DNA of 38,626 nucleotides, from the IMG/VR virus record IMGVR_UViG_3300031997_000029, positions 1-38,626 of that record; one strand, given 5' to 3'. Positions 22,345 to 29,719 of the stretch are shown here, piece after piece (position 1 is the first letter of the stretch; each line of letters opens with the position of its first letter). The notes under the pieces were generated by a model. The model was not told the DNA's origin. It did no database searches and saw only the letters and a list, made by a program, of their open reading frames with translations. This stretch comes from a virus. Made by a program: the position numbers and the translations under genes.

Positions 22345-22761
22345 TCAATCTCCTGGGTTATGCTGCACTAGAAAGTTAAAATCTATGATCGCTTGCCAGA
22401 TTTCCTGGCCGGCGTCATCACGTTCGGGATCCTGCATTAAACTATCCGAGCCCTTATGACAATGTAACATCCGACCCACTACCAGAGGTAAAGTCCTAGC
22501 GTGGAATAAGGTTTCCAGTCTTGCGCAAATTTTCGCAGCCTCGGCGGCACTGTAAGCATACGTAGCACAGCGCAAGGGCTGATACTCGGTAAAGGTATCG
22601 CCCGTATTTTCTTCTTGACCAAAAGAAGGCAATATCGTTAAAATAATAAAAGGCATCTCCCTCAAGGCGGTTGCTGTTCCCCAATGGACTCCGCCTGCTA
22701 GGGCACCAGTTACAGTATCCTGCGTAATTCGATCCTTAAATGCCTTCAGTAAAGCGTTCAT
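22345..22761 (-). CDS. Tail completion protein candidate (DUF3168-like)
   Basis: A 138-residue protein starting MNALLKAFKDRITQDTVTGALAGGVHWGTA and containing LPSFGQEENTGDTFTEYQPLRCATYAYSAAEAAKICARLETLF. This is the layout of DUF3168/gp17-like tail completion or head-tail joining proteins. It overlaps the upstream gene by 4 bases. In HK97-like maps this gene follows the gp10-like gene, as here. Confidence 0.6.
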   Translation of the reverse strand: MNALLKAFKDRITQDTVTGALAGGVHWGTATALREMPFIILTILPSFGQEENTGDTFTEYQPLRCATYAYSAAEAAKICARLETLFHARTLPLVVGRMLHCHKGSDSLMQDPERDDAGQEIWQAIIDFNFLVQHNPGD

Positions 22762-23291
22762 TCTTTAATAGGCGCTCCCATATCCTTAAGGGCCTCTCGC
22801 GTCTTAAAAACCTTGCCTTGTAAACTTAATACCTGTCCGGCGGGCGTTCCTCCAAATGAATCATCCGGACTTACCTCCACGGCACTCGGCCCACCCTTGC
22901 CTTGAAGGATGGTACGAATACCTGCCGTAAAATCTCGTAGCCCTAAGGACATCCACGGCCTAGCAGCCATGCGCGAGGTGCCTGTTTCTAGCCACTTACC
23001 ATAAGGAACATTAGTACCTACGCGCGAGGTTAAGTTTGCCCGTGAATACTCACTCTGAATGTTCTTGCGCAACCAACCTGTAACCTTTCGAGGATACTCA
23101 CCCGGGGCGCTAGGTTGACTACCACGAGTACCCTTAATAGGTTTACCCGCCGCATTTAGCGATATATTTGGAATCGACACGCTTCCGCGCAATTGATCCC
23201 TAAACCACCGACCAGCAGCATTGACCCGGTTTCCAACATCGGCGAATACGATGGTGGATGCTTCCTGTCCTTTCCATGGTGTCATAGCCAT
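22758..23291 (-). CDS. HK97 gp10-like head-tail joining protein
   Basis: From the ATG at 23291 the protein has 177 residues (an ATG 18 bases earlier, inside the upstream gene, is possible). VPYGKWLETGTSRMAARPWMSLGL (residues about 99-122) is the strongly conserved core of HK97 gp10-like proteins, where the virion tail terminator or joining proteins carry YxxxxExGTxxxxARPF. The N-terminal part is helical and basic. Confidence 0.75.
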   Translation of the reverse strand: MAMTPWKGQEASTIVFADVGNRVNAAGRWFRDQLRGSVSIPNISLNAAGKPIKGTRGSQPSAPGEYPRKVTGWLRKNIQSEYSRANLTSRVGTNVPYGKWLETGTSRMAARPWMSLGLRDFTAGIRTILQGKGGPSAVEVSPDDSFGGTPAGQVLSLQGKVFKTREALKDMGAPIKE

Positions 23292-23292
23292 A

Positions 23293-23622
23293 TTAAATAC
23301 CCACAGCATCTATTCGATACAATTCGCCTAACCCGGCCATATTTACAACGCCTAGGATTCTGAATACCCGAGTGCCAAATCGCAGGCGCCAACCCTCCTG
23401 AATACCCGGATTTAATTGTGTATAGATACAGTGCGTCACCTTCATCTCGCGCCGCGCATAGGCCTCAACCACCTCAGCCCTAGCATCCTGAACCCAGGCT
23501 GCAAGATTTTCTACGATAGGCAACCACGTATTTACACGAGCCCCAATGGCATCCGGCCGATTTTGAGGTGCCTCTAAGGTTATCTGATGCCCGCTGATCG
23601 CAATTGTGCCCGCGATATTCAT
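23293..23622 (-). CDS. Head closure (head-tail adaptor stopper) protein
   Basis: The ATG at 23622 overlaps the upstream stop by 1 base (TAATG) and gives 109 residues; an earlier in-frame start would lie deep inside the upstream gene. VTHCIYTQLNPGIQEGWRLRFGTRVFRILGVVNMAGLGELYRIDAV is the small beta-barrel signature of SPP1 gp16-like head closure proteins. Position between the connector and gp10-like genes agrees. Confidence 0.75.
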   Translation of the reverse strand: MNIAGTIAISGHQITLEAPQNRPDAIGARVNTWLPIVENLAAWVQDARAEVVEAYARREMKVTHCIYTQLNPGIQEGWRLRFGTRVFRILGVVNMAGLGELYRIDAVGI

Positions 23623-24248
23623 TAAAACCCCCTCAAACGATACAGCTCTAATAATTGACACACGACGGACGGCACTTGAACCATTTGCATTGCAGTTTTA
23701 TAGCGCTCCTCATAATCACCCAAACGCCTAGCTTGAAGCATTTGGTTCAAATCCAAATTGTCCCGTAACCACACCATCAGATGTAATACACCTGCCTGCA
23801 CCTCAGCGGGAATTGGATCAAAACCAGCCGTATAGATTACAGTGACATTCTGAAAACCATTCAAGAATACCGACCAATCGCCCGCTCCTAACGCATAAGG
23901 TATTAGTTGCAGTTCGCCAGTTCGATCATTACAAATCAGTTTTGTTGGATCATACACCACGGAATTACCCGCCGCATCCCGAATAGTCGCAGAGGTAATC
24001 TGTAAAATGGGAAAAGCGCGCAAAAATAGGTTAACTGTACCATCGCCATCCAAAATATCTGTGCGTTCCACCGCCGCAAAAGGTCGTCGACAATACTTCT
24101 CTACGTGGGCACTAGCCATATGAATTAAATCAAGAACTTGTGGCATGGTTAATGTATTAAACTTACCACTAGCCAGCGCAAAAGCGTAGGTAATAAGTTC
24201 CGTACCACTTGGCGTTACTAATCCATCCGCTTTTACAGTTATGCCCAC
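23622..24248 (-). CDS. Head-tail connector protein (gp6-like)
   Basis: A 208-residue protein starting with GTG at 24248, with GGAGGG upstream on the minus strand. The helical N-terminal region (VLDLIHMASAHVEKYCRRPFAA, residues about 38-59) and the beta block (VTVIYTAGFDPIPAEVQAGVLHLM, from about 134) are typical of HK97 gp6-type connectors. It overlaps the fibre gene by 10 bases and is coupled to the head closure gene. Confidence 0.75.
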   Translation of the reverse strand: MGITVKADGLVTPSGTELITYAFALASGKFNTLTMPQVLDLIHMASAHVEKYCRRPFAAVERTDILDGDGTVNLFLRAFPILQITSATIRDAAGNSVVYDPTKLICNDRTGELQLIPYALGAGDWSVFLNGFQNVTVIYTAGFDPIPAEVQAGVLHLMVWLRDNLDLNQMLQARRLGDYEERYKTAMQMVQVPSVVCQLLELYRLRGF

Positions 24249-25534
24249 GAGAAAATCCCTCCGGCTACGGTTAACTTTTTAGGGTAAGTCGCGGTAAAAT
24301 CAAGTCCGGACTTTTGCACGTGCACCCAGTAATTCCCATTATCCAAGGAAAAAGTTGCCCGCCCGTTATCATCAGTATAGGCACTACCAGCGATTTTTAC
24401 CCCACCATCCGTTCCATCAACGTCATTTGTAATCCAAACATCCGCACTATCGACGGGAAAATCAGAAGGATCTGTTACAAGTATAGTATCTGTAATAGCT
24501 CCGCCACCCCCAGAAATTATATCCAGTTCCGCGTCGATGCTGCCCGCTTTCGGCGCGCCGTTGGACGGCGCGAGCTTCATGGCGTCGCGGGTCTGTTGGG
24601 CGGTCAGGCCGGATGTCTTGTCCGCGATGGCCTCGTTGCTGTCTGTTGTCGGGTCGAACGTGCCGGTGATGTTTTGGATTTCCGTCAGTGCCTCAGAGTT
24701 CATGGCCCGCTTGTTGTACAGCCCACGCAGCCAGTGCGCCAGGGAGGTTATGCCGCTCAGGATGGTTGCGATAGCCCCGACGCTGGCTTCTTTGGCCACG
24801 CCGGTGGTGTTGTACGCGGCCAGCGCGGCGGCGGAGCCGATCTGGGCCATGTTTACAAAGTCCCTCTCTTCGACGGTCGCATCTCCTATCGCGTCACCGT
24901 ACAGATTGTCATAAGGCTGTACTGGCTCGTAGGCGTCTTCCGCGGGTTCCCAGTGCGTGTCCTCGTACGCCGTGTCGCCGTCGCTGGCTTGCGTGATGCA
25001 GTAGGTGTCCTGTGCTACAGACCAGTTTATATACCATCCGCCAGTATCCCGCGCCCATGCCGAGTAGCCGTTTACGTCCGCCACTCGGCTGTATCGCCCG
25101 GTTACGTCGGGGCTGAGTGTGCCTGAGACCATTAGATCATAGTCTAGGGCGTCAGCCACGTTCGCCGCCGCCTCCTCGCTTGCGTCGATCTGCCGCACAT
25201 CGGCCGCCCCGCCGGCCGGCACGAGCGCCGTCGCGTTCCAGTACATCAGGCACGAGCAAACGCGCAGGTCCGTCTGCGCCGGGTTCGCGCCCGCCTGGAC
25301 GTACACGTCGATCCAGTAGAACCCCGCCGCGACGGCCGGGAAGGTGGCTTGCACGGCGACGTTGCCGCTGGCGGCGGCGTGGACCTCGGCCAGGGCGATG
25401 TCGTAGTCGCCCCAGTTGGCATCATCGAACGCCTCGGGGTTCGTGCCGTGATACCAGTTGCCGAGCATGTCTCGCACGATGGCATAGACCGTCTCGGCCC
25501 CGTCGTCGTGGATCAGTTGGATTTCGTTAGCCAT
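24239..25534 (-). CDS. Fibre-like/surface virion protein, mosaic gene
   Basis: A 431-residue acidic protein. The N-terminal 330 residues are GC-rich in DNA and rich in Ala/Asp, with the motif LTAQQTRDAMKLAPSNGAPKAGSIDAELD near residues 310-340. The last 95 residues form an Ig-like beta domain (VWITNDVDGTDGGVKIAGSAYTDDNGRATFSLDNGNYWVHVQKSG), a fold used for surface adhesion. Codon usage changes sharply near base 24,536, within the gene, from GC-rich (right) to the codon style of the tail genes (left). This suggests recombination joined two fibre modules. AGGAGGGAGGA precedes the ATG. Role in host attachment is inferred. Confidence 0.6.
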   Translation of the reverse strand: MANEIQLIHDDGAETVYAIVRDMLGNWYHGTNPEAFDDANWGDYDIALAEVHAAASGNVAVQATFPAVAAGFYWIDVYVQAGANPAQTDLRVCSCLMYWNATALVPAGGAADVRQIDASEEAAANVADALDYDLMVSGTLSPDVTGRYSRVADVNGYSAWARDTGGWYINWSVAQDTYCITQASDGDTAYEDTHWEPAEDAYEPVQPYDNLYGDAIGDATVEERDFVNMAQIGSAAALAAYNTTGVAKEASVGAIATILSGITSLAHWLRGLYNKRAMNSEALTEIQNITGTFDPTTDSNEAIADKTSGLTAQQTRDAMKLAPSNGAPKAGSIDAELDIISGGGGAITDTILVTDPSDFPVDSADVWITNDVDGTDGGVKIAGSAYTDDNGRATFSLDNGNYWVHVQKSGLDFTATYPKKLTVAGGIFSWA

Positions 25535-26504
25535 TCAGATTTATCCTCCCTCCTCGCACGGGGCGAACGTACCTGGCAAAGGTCTTCGTGCCTTGGTACC
25601 ACGTTCCATTGGCAGTGGCAGCAAATGTCACAACAATCGCAATTGTGGTGGGCGTCGGCGCATAGGCTGTCGAGGAGTTATAGGTTGTCGCCTGGGAATT
25701 AGGAAATATGGTTGGCCAACTAGACCCCGATGCCGCCGCCGCGTTTACCATCGTTATCAGTTCGTAACCATTCGGCAGCCGCCAGTCGGTGAAGCCCGCG
25801 TATTCCAGGGCCAGGCAGTTGGCGACGGCGTTGGCCCAAATCATCGTCGCCGGGGTGGTCAGGGCGGCGGCGCTGGCGGTCCACACCGTCTCTCGCCACT
25901 TGGCAGCAGCAATGTCGGTTGCGAACGTGCCCGATGTGTGCGCCGTCGAGCAGACGTAGTACTTGACCTGCTTGACCGTGCCGGAATCGCCGGTGTAGGT
26001 GCCGAGCGACGTCGTGTTCACGTCGAAGGTAAACGTCGTCGAGTCGACAACCGTAACCGTTCGCGTGCCGTTGCAGGTCGAGAACGTCCCGCCCGTGCAT
26101 CCGGTGATGATGATACGCTGGCCGCTCGACAGGTTGTGTCCCGCCGTCACGGTGGCTACGCCCGGATTCGCGTTGGTGATCGCGGCGATGGTGAGTGCGG
26201 CGGACTGCGAGCCATCTCCGTCGGCGACCAGTTCGGCAAGTGCATATGGGTGTCCGGTCGCCCAGTTGCCATGCGCCGTCTGTATCTGGTTTGCCGTCTG
26301 CACGCCCGTCGCGCCGGGGATGATAAGCTCGGGCTGCTTGACCCACTGCAGGCCGGTGGCGCGGTCGCTGATAGTGCCGTTGAGGTTGTCGATGAACCGC
26401 GTGGTGCGCGGGTTGCCGGCCTGGAAGTAGCCATCGTCGCCGGCGGCGTAGCTCGTCACCTGCCCTGTTCGCGGCAGCCAGAGTTTGTTCGGGCGCTGAA
26501 TCAT
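25527..26504 (-). CDS. DUF1566 (Lcl-type) surface/fibre protein
   Basis: A 325-residue protein with a DUF1566/Lcl C-terminal-type domain split in two: residues about 5-55 (LPRTGQVTSYAAGDDGYFQAGNP, FIDNLNGTISDRATGLQWVK) and about 220-325 (ALEYAGFTDWRLPNGYELITMVN, RYVRPVRGG). Between them sits an inserted beta module (TNANPGVATVTAGHNLSSGQRIIITGCTGGTFSTCNGTRTVTVVD). Such domains occur in secreted and adhesive proteins and resemble the lectin-like fold used by phage receptor-binding proteins. GGGAAGT precedes the start. Confidence 0.65.
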   Translation of the reverse strand: MIQRPNKLWLPRTGQVTSYAAGDDGYFQAGNPRTTRFIDNLNGTISDRATGLQWVKQPELIIPGATGVQTANQIQTAHGNWATGHPYALAELVADGDGSQSAALTIAAITNANPGVATVTAGHNLSSGQRIIITGCTGGTFSTCNGTRTVTVVDSTTFTFDVNTTSLGTYTGDSGTVKQVKYYVCSTAHTSGTFATDIAAAKWRETVWTASAAALTTPATMIWANAVANCLALEYAGFTDWRLPNGYELITMVNAAAASGSSWPTIFPNSQATTYNSSTAYAPTPTTIAIVVTFAATANGTWYQGTKTFARYVRPVRGGRINLNG

Positions 26505-26508
26505 TGGT

Positions 26509-26703
26509 CTACTTCCCTATCGTCGCCGCCAGCACGTCCAGCACGTCCAGCGCGCTCTCGCCATCGACCTGCGGCTCTTGGTTCAGTATCTCCTGCACCG
26601 TATGACGCAGGGCCTCGATCTGGTCACGTGCCAAACCCTGAAGCTGCGGCAGCGTCAGCGGCCCGGTGTCAATCTCGGCCTGGTTGTCCGGCTCGTTGGC
26701 CAT
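26509..26703 (-). CDS. Small acidic hypothetical protein
   Basis: A 64-residue, acidic, helical protein (LTLPQLQGLARDQIEALRHTVQEILNQEP). It starts 3 bases after the holin stop and is followed closely by the DUF1566 gene. GC-rich codon usage matches the cassette. It could be a chaperone for the fibre, but there is no direct evidence. Confidence 0.5.
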   Translation of the reverse strand: MANEPDNQAEIDTGPLTLPQLQGLARDQIEALRHTVQEILNQEPQVDGESALDVLDVLAATIGK

Positions 26704-26706
26704 GCT

Positions 26707-26922
26707 TCACTTCTTCGGCGGTTCGGTCGCCAGCAGCGTCTTGCGGCCCTTGACGCTGGTGTAAACGCTGATGCCGACCAGCACGAGCGCCACCACGGCC
26801 CCGGCAGCAGTCTGCACGTTGGCTTCCTGCGTTGCCGCATCCCATCCGAGCTTACCCGCCACGGCCCCGGCCAGCAGGCGGAGTGCGGCAGTAACGATCC
26901 AGAGTATTGTCTGCTTGTCCAT
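26707..26922 (-). CDS. Holin-like membrane protein
   Basis: From the ATG at 26922 (GAGGA 9 bases upstream) the protein has 71 residues. There are two hydrophobic segments: TILWIVTAALRLLAGAVAGKL (residues about 4-24) and AAGAVVALVLVGISVYTSV (about 39-57). A basic/Pro C-terminus follows. MDKQTILWI and the two-helix layout recall small class II-type holins. It would permeabilise the inner membrane at lysis, near the spanin-like pair. Confidence 0.7.
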   Translation of the reverse strand: MDKQTILWIVTAALRLLAGAVAGKLGWDAATQEANVQTAAGAVVALVLVGISVYTSVKGRKTLLATEPPKK

Positions 26923-26962
26923 GCGAATCATCCTCAGTAAGAGTTTCCAAGCCAACCATGCG

Positions 26963-27286
26963 TTAAAAGCCCATCGCGGACATGAGGAGGACCAGTAGAA
27001 TCTTCCCCAGGGCCACGCCTGCTGCTTTCGCCATTTGGATGCTCTCCGCGTTCGCCTTGTTGGCCAGGACGCCTGCGATCAAGGTCCGCCGACGTGTTGC
27101 CGCCAGGTCCGCGTTGCTCATCCCGGCGATCAGATCAGCAAAGACGCCGGAAGTGTCGCCCATAATGAGCCGCTCGATGTAATCCTTGATCGTGGCGGCG
27201 GCGAGCTTCACGATGTCCGGGCCGTACTCAGCAACCCACGGCTCCATTTCCGGGGGCAGGGCATCTTTCAATTCTTGTAGTGTCAT
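26963..27286 (-). CDS. Hypothetical protein of lysis region
   Basis: From the ATG at 27286 (GGGAG upstream) the protein has 107 residues. It is helical throughout: a soluble half (LQELKDALPPEMEPWVAEYGPDIVKLAAATIKDYIERL) and a C-terminal hydrophobic end (AAGVALGKILLVLLMSAMGF) that could be a membrane anchor. It lies between the holin and the lipoprotein. A regulator or second membrane component of lysis is possible. Confidence 0.5.
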   Translation of the reverse strand: MTLQELKDALPPEMEPWVAEYGPDIVKLAAATIKDYIERLIMGDTSGVFADLIAGMSNADLAATRRRTLIAGVLANKANAESIQMAKAAGVALGKILLVLLMSAMGF

Positions 27287-27321
27287 TTGCACTTACTCCC
27301 TGTAAGAAGGCCAAGGATAGT

Positions 27322-27606
27322 TCACCGTGGAGCCTTGGCGTCATTGATGGCCTTCGCCACGTCGCTCGGTAGGGCGCTTTCCTTGCCGTCCCGCGCGTCC
27401 TGAAACTGCTTGAACGCGGCGTACTGATCCACGAGGGCCGAGGTCATATCGTTGGCGTCGAACGTCTTGTTCAACGCCCGCGTCGCGTCGGCCTCACTGA
27501 TTGCAACCCACTTATCCAGGAGGTTGCTGTACGTCGTGGACATAATCACGCCGGAGCATCCGGCAAGCATCAGCCCCACGAGGGCGGGAATCATTAATTT
27601 CTTCAT
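27322..27606 (-). CDS. Outer-membrane lipoprotein, o-spanin candidate
   Basis: From the ATG at 27606 the protein has 94 residues. MKKLMIPALVGLMLAGCSG is a lipoprotein signal peptide with lipobox LAGC (Cys17), so the mature protein would be lipid-anchored. The rest is helical and charged. Together with the TM-plus-coil protein at 27733 it resembles an i-spanin/o-spanin pair that fuses the two membranes at lysis, which would imply a diderm host. An in-frame extension to 27654 is unlikely because it removes the signal peptide from the N-terminus. Confidence 0.65.
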   Translation of the reverse strand: MKKLMIPALVGLMLAGCSGVIMSTTYSNLLDKWVAISEADATRALNKTFDANDMTSALVDQYAAFKQFQDARDGKESALPSDVAKAINDAKAPR

Positions 27607-27610
27607 GTTC

Positions 27611-27721
27611 CTATCTCCCTGTTCCTGTTCCTGTGCCGCCCGGCCCGATGCCACCGGGAATACTGACCGATCCCGGTATCACTATCACGATTGAGCGGTC
27701 ATCGTTCGTCGCCAGATTCAT
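27611..27721 (-). CDS. Very small Gly-rich peptide (36 residues)
   Basis: A short frame preceded by TAAGGAGATCGAAC on the minus strand, as good a ribosome binding site as any in the window. The product begins MNLATNDDRSIVIVIPG and ends in a Gly/Thr-rich tail (GGIGPGGTGTGTGR). It ends 4 bases before the lipoprotein start, so it may couple translation. Function is unknown. Confidence 0.5.
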   Translation of the reverse strand: MNLATNDDRSIVIVIPGSVSIPGGIGPGGTGTGTGR

Positions 27722-27732
27722 GTTCGATCTCC

Positions 27733-27981
27733 TTACGGTTTCGCCGCCGTTTTGGGCGGCTTGACCGCCTCTTTGATTTCGCGTATATCTTCAGCTATCC
27801 GTTCGAGCTTGACCTCAGTGCTGGCCCGGAATTGCTCATTCGCCCGGATCCGCACCTCAAGTAGGCTCGCGTTTGCCTGCTGATTCCACCAGAACGTGCC
27901 GAGCAGGGCAGCAATCAGCCCAAGGATCGACAGCGCCAGCGCCAAGTGTTTTCTGCCGCAATCACTCACCTTTAGCACCAT
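27733..27981 (-). CDS. Membrane-anchored coiled-coil protein, i-spanin candidate
   Basis: An 82-residue protein with one N-terminal transmembrane helix (LALALSILGLIAALLGTFWW, residues about 13-32), then a predicted coiled coil (LLEVRIRANEQFRASTEVKLERIAEDIREIKEAV) and a Lys/Pro tail. N-in with a periplasmic coil is the i-spanin layout. The lipoprotein gene nearby supports that, although at 82 residues it is shorter than lambda Rz. An alternative is a holin-associated membrane protein. Confidence 0.55.
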   Translation of the reverse strand: MVLKVSDCGRKHLALALSILGLIAALLGTFWWNQQANASLLEVRIRANEQFRASTEVKLERIAEDIREIKEAVKPPKTAAKP

Positions 27982-28042
27982 CGTTCACTTCTCATCCCTG
28001 GGCCTATGGCCCGGTTCATACTTATAAACCTCATGGATCATA

Positions 28043-28080
28043 CGGTCCCGCATAATTGAATTACCAGTTATGCGGGACCG
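28043..28080 (-). terminator. Strong hairpin between beta-helix gene and lysis cassette
   Basis: CGGTCCCGCATAA (28043-28055) is perfectly complementary to TTATGCGGGACCG (28068-28080) around a 12-base loop. It lies 44 bases after the stop of the 28125 gene on the minus strand. No T-run follows, so it may be an RNA-processing or factor-dependent site. It also marks the edge of the GC-rich cassette. Confidence 0.45.
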
Positions 28081-28124
28081 GGCGAGTTACCGCCCGATCA
28101 CTACAAGGCGCAGCGGAAGAAGGT

Positions 28125-29048
28125 CTAGGTTGGGAAGTTGTCAACTGCAGGGCAGATGACTCCACTCGCGCCGAGGGCGTTCGAGCAGTGATTCAAGCCA
28201 TAGGCCATGCCGGCACCCACGAGGCCGTAGACCGCATTCTTGAGATTCACGACGCGGTTACCATCTGCGAAACCCGTGGTATCGCTCTTCACGGAGATGC
28301 CGAGACCAGCAGTCGTATCCAAGTTTATGACCAGATTCCGCAAAATCTGGACCTCGAGGGACTTCGCCGCCAATGCGTCAATCACAGAGGCTGACGCATC
28401 GCAACTCAGATAGTTGTCAGCGATCACCAATCCATCTGCGGCGCCCGCTGCTAAGATAAAGGACACAAGACGCCCACCGGCGATTCCGTTGTAGGTATTG
28501 TTCGTGATCCGCACCTGGGAGCAACCCGCCGCGATCTTGATACCAGCTAGCATTTCCTGCGTTGAGAGGGTCTCCTCGAAGGAGCAGGAATCGACCTCAC
28601 AGCCCGATGCCGCGATGTTTATGGGAGCGGTAATGCCATTGGTGAAGTACGAGGTCAACCGCACGTTCTGCAACTTGCAGTTGGTGGCGTTCATGTTCAC
28701 GCTGCCCGCAGCCGCTGTAAACACGAACGAGGGCCGGTTCGTTCCACGCCCGAGGCCGATAACCTCGACGCCGGACACCCCGAATGTAAACGATGCTGCG
28801 AGAGTGAGCGCCGCTTCCGTGTGGTCGGGCAGGACATAGACACGGTCGTGCGTAACAGCAGCGGCAAGCGCTGCCGCAATCGTGGAGAATGGCTTATCCG
28901 GGCTACGGCCGTATCCCGCGGTGGCGCCAGCTTTCGCATTATTACCATCAACCCACCAACGGCCCCCCGCACTAAGCCCCATGTCCGCCATAACCAAGGA
29001 GCCTTGAAGCCACTTCGCAAACAATTCAGTCCTTGCACTTCTACTCAT
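28125..29048 (-). CDS. Parallel beta-helix (pectate-lyase-like) virion protein
   Basis: A 307-residue protein. GGRWWVDGNNAKAG...GRSPDKPFSTIAAALAAA...DRVYVLPDHTEA (residues about 28-80) is the usual opening of phage-encoded pectate-lyase-fold proteins. Repeated short strands follow (VEVIGLG, CKLQNVRL, CEVDSCSF, VRITNNTYNG, LVIADNYLS, LEVQILRNLVINL), as in a right-handed beta helix. It could be a capsid decoration, a fibre or a glycan depolymerase; no catalytic residues can be asserted. AAAGGAAAA precedes the start. Confidence 0.7.
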   Translation of the reverse strand: MSRSARTELFAKWLQGSLVMADMGLSAGGRWWVDGNNAKAGATAGYGRSPDKPFSTIAAALAAAVTHDRVYVLPDHTEAALTLAASFTFGVSGVEVIGLGRGTNRPSFVFTAAAGSVNMNATNCKLQNVRLTSYFTNGITAPINIAASGCEVDSCSFEETLSTQEMLAGIKIAAGCSQVRITNNTYNGIAGGRLVSFILAAGAADGLVIADNYLSCDASASVIDALAAKSLEVQILRNLVINLDTTAGLGISVKSDTTGFADGNRVVNLKNAVYGLVGAGMAYGLNHCSNALGASGVICPAVDNFPT

Positions 29049-29075
29049 GATACGCTTTTCCTTATTAAAAGGGTA

Positions 29076-29113
29076 GGTTAGGCGCCTTAACTACACCGCT
29101 AAGGCGCCTAACC
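29076..29113 (-). terminator. Intrinsic terminator after the 29128 gene
   Basis: GGTTAGGCGCCTTA (29076-29089) and TAAGGCGCCTAACC (29100-29113) form a perfect 14-bp stem with a 10-base loop. Reading on the minus strand the stem is followed by TACCC and a run of four T. It lies 15 bases after the stop of the 29128 gene and would limit transcription from the capsid genes into the fibre and lysis genes. Confidence 0.6.
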
Positions 29114-29127
29114 CAGAAGAACAGTTA

Positions 29128-29586
29128 CTAGGATAAATCATCCTCAATCTCGCCTACCGCCGCAAGATTACTCGCGGCGCCAAGCCCAGCCTTAGGCTTG
29201 CCCAGAACGATGACCGCGGAATAGCCCGTCTGGCTAGTCGCCGTAACCCGGAATCGCACGTAGCGCATCGCGTATGTCCCCGATTTGGCCAGGAGATCCT
29301 CATTTCGAAGACTGATGCCCACGATAGTACTATCGTTGGCTGAGGCAGAATTGGTCAACTGCGTGATCTCCTTGACCACCGCTTCATTCGTCCCCGCCTC
29401 GCCCGGTGAGGCATACGCCGCAAAATCAATGGTATGCGCCGACATGTCACCATTAATTAAGAGGGCGAGAAGTTCATCGAACTTCGACATGTCGATATAG
29501 CCCGAGTTCGCCGCAGTTAAGGCCGCCGTCGGATAAATGGCGCCTACGATCCCGTACTTTTCATTCAAAAGCATGTTCATATCCAT
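29128..29586 (-). CDS. Head-associated structural/decoration protein candidate
   Basis: A 152-residue protein: MNMLLNEKYGIVGAIYPTAALTAANSGYIDMSKFDELLALLINGDMSAHTIDFAAYAS, then a beta-rich segment ending RYVRFRVTATSQTGYSAVIVLGKPKAG. This layout (YIDMSKF..., RYVR...) recurs in small beta-sandwich proteins encoded just after major capsid genes. A decoration or stabilising role is an inference from position. Confidence 0.55.
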   Translation of the reverse strand: MDMNMLLNEKYGIVGAIYPTAALTAANSGYIDMSKFDELLALLINGDMSAHTIDFAAYASPGEAGTNEAVVKEITQLTNSASANDSTIVGISLRNEDLLAKSGTYAMRYVRFRVTATSQTGYSAVIVLGKPKAGLGAASNLAAVGEIEDDLS

Positions 29587-29603
29587 GAAACGTTACCTCT
29601 TTA

Positions 29604-29719
29604 TGAGTTAGTGGTTATGCCCGCAGCTTAGGCGCGGACAGCGATCTGAACGAACGGCGCCTGAGTTAGTGGTTATGCCCGCAGCTTAGGCGCGGACAGC
29701 GATCTGAACGAACGGCGCC
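29604..29719 (-). repeat. Perfect 58-bp tandem duplication at the capsid gene 3' end
   Basis: Bases 29604-29661 and 29662-29719 are identical. The unit holds the last 10 or so codons of the capsid gene (QIAVRA and stop) plus the bases just after. The copy inside the gene supplies the real stop at 29686; the other is a non-coding duplicate. It could be a slippage event, or an assembly artefact. Confidence 0.85.

Noticed and set aside
24314-25126. 270-codon plus-strand ORF
   Set aside because: It is antisense to the fibre gene, with no domain and an Arg-rich composition typical of shadows.
25593-26753. 386-codon plus-strand ORF with Arg/Gly-rich product
   Set aside because: It is antisense to the DUF1566 gene in GC-rich DNA, where stop-free shadows are common; the minus-strand product has recognisable domains.
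28056-28394. 112-codon plus-strand ORF
   Set aside because: It is antisense to the beta-helix gene, which has clear fold features.
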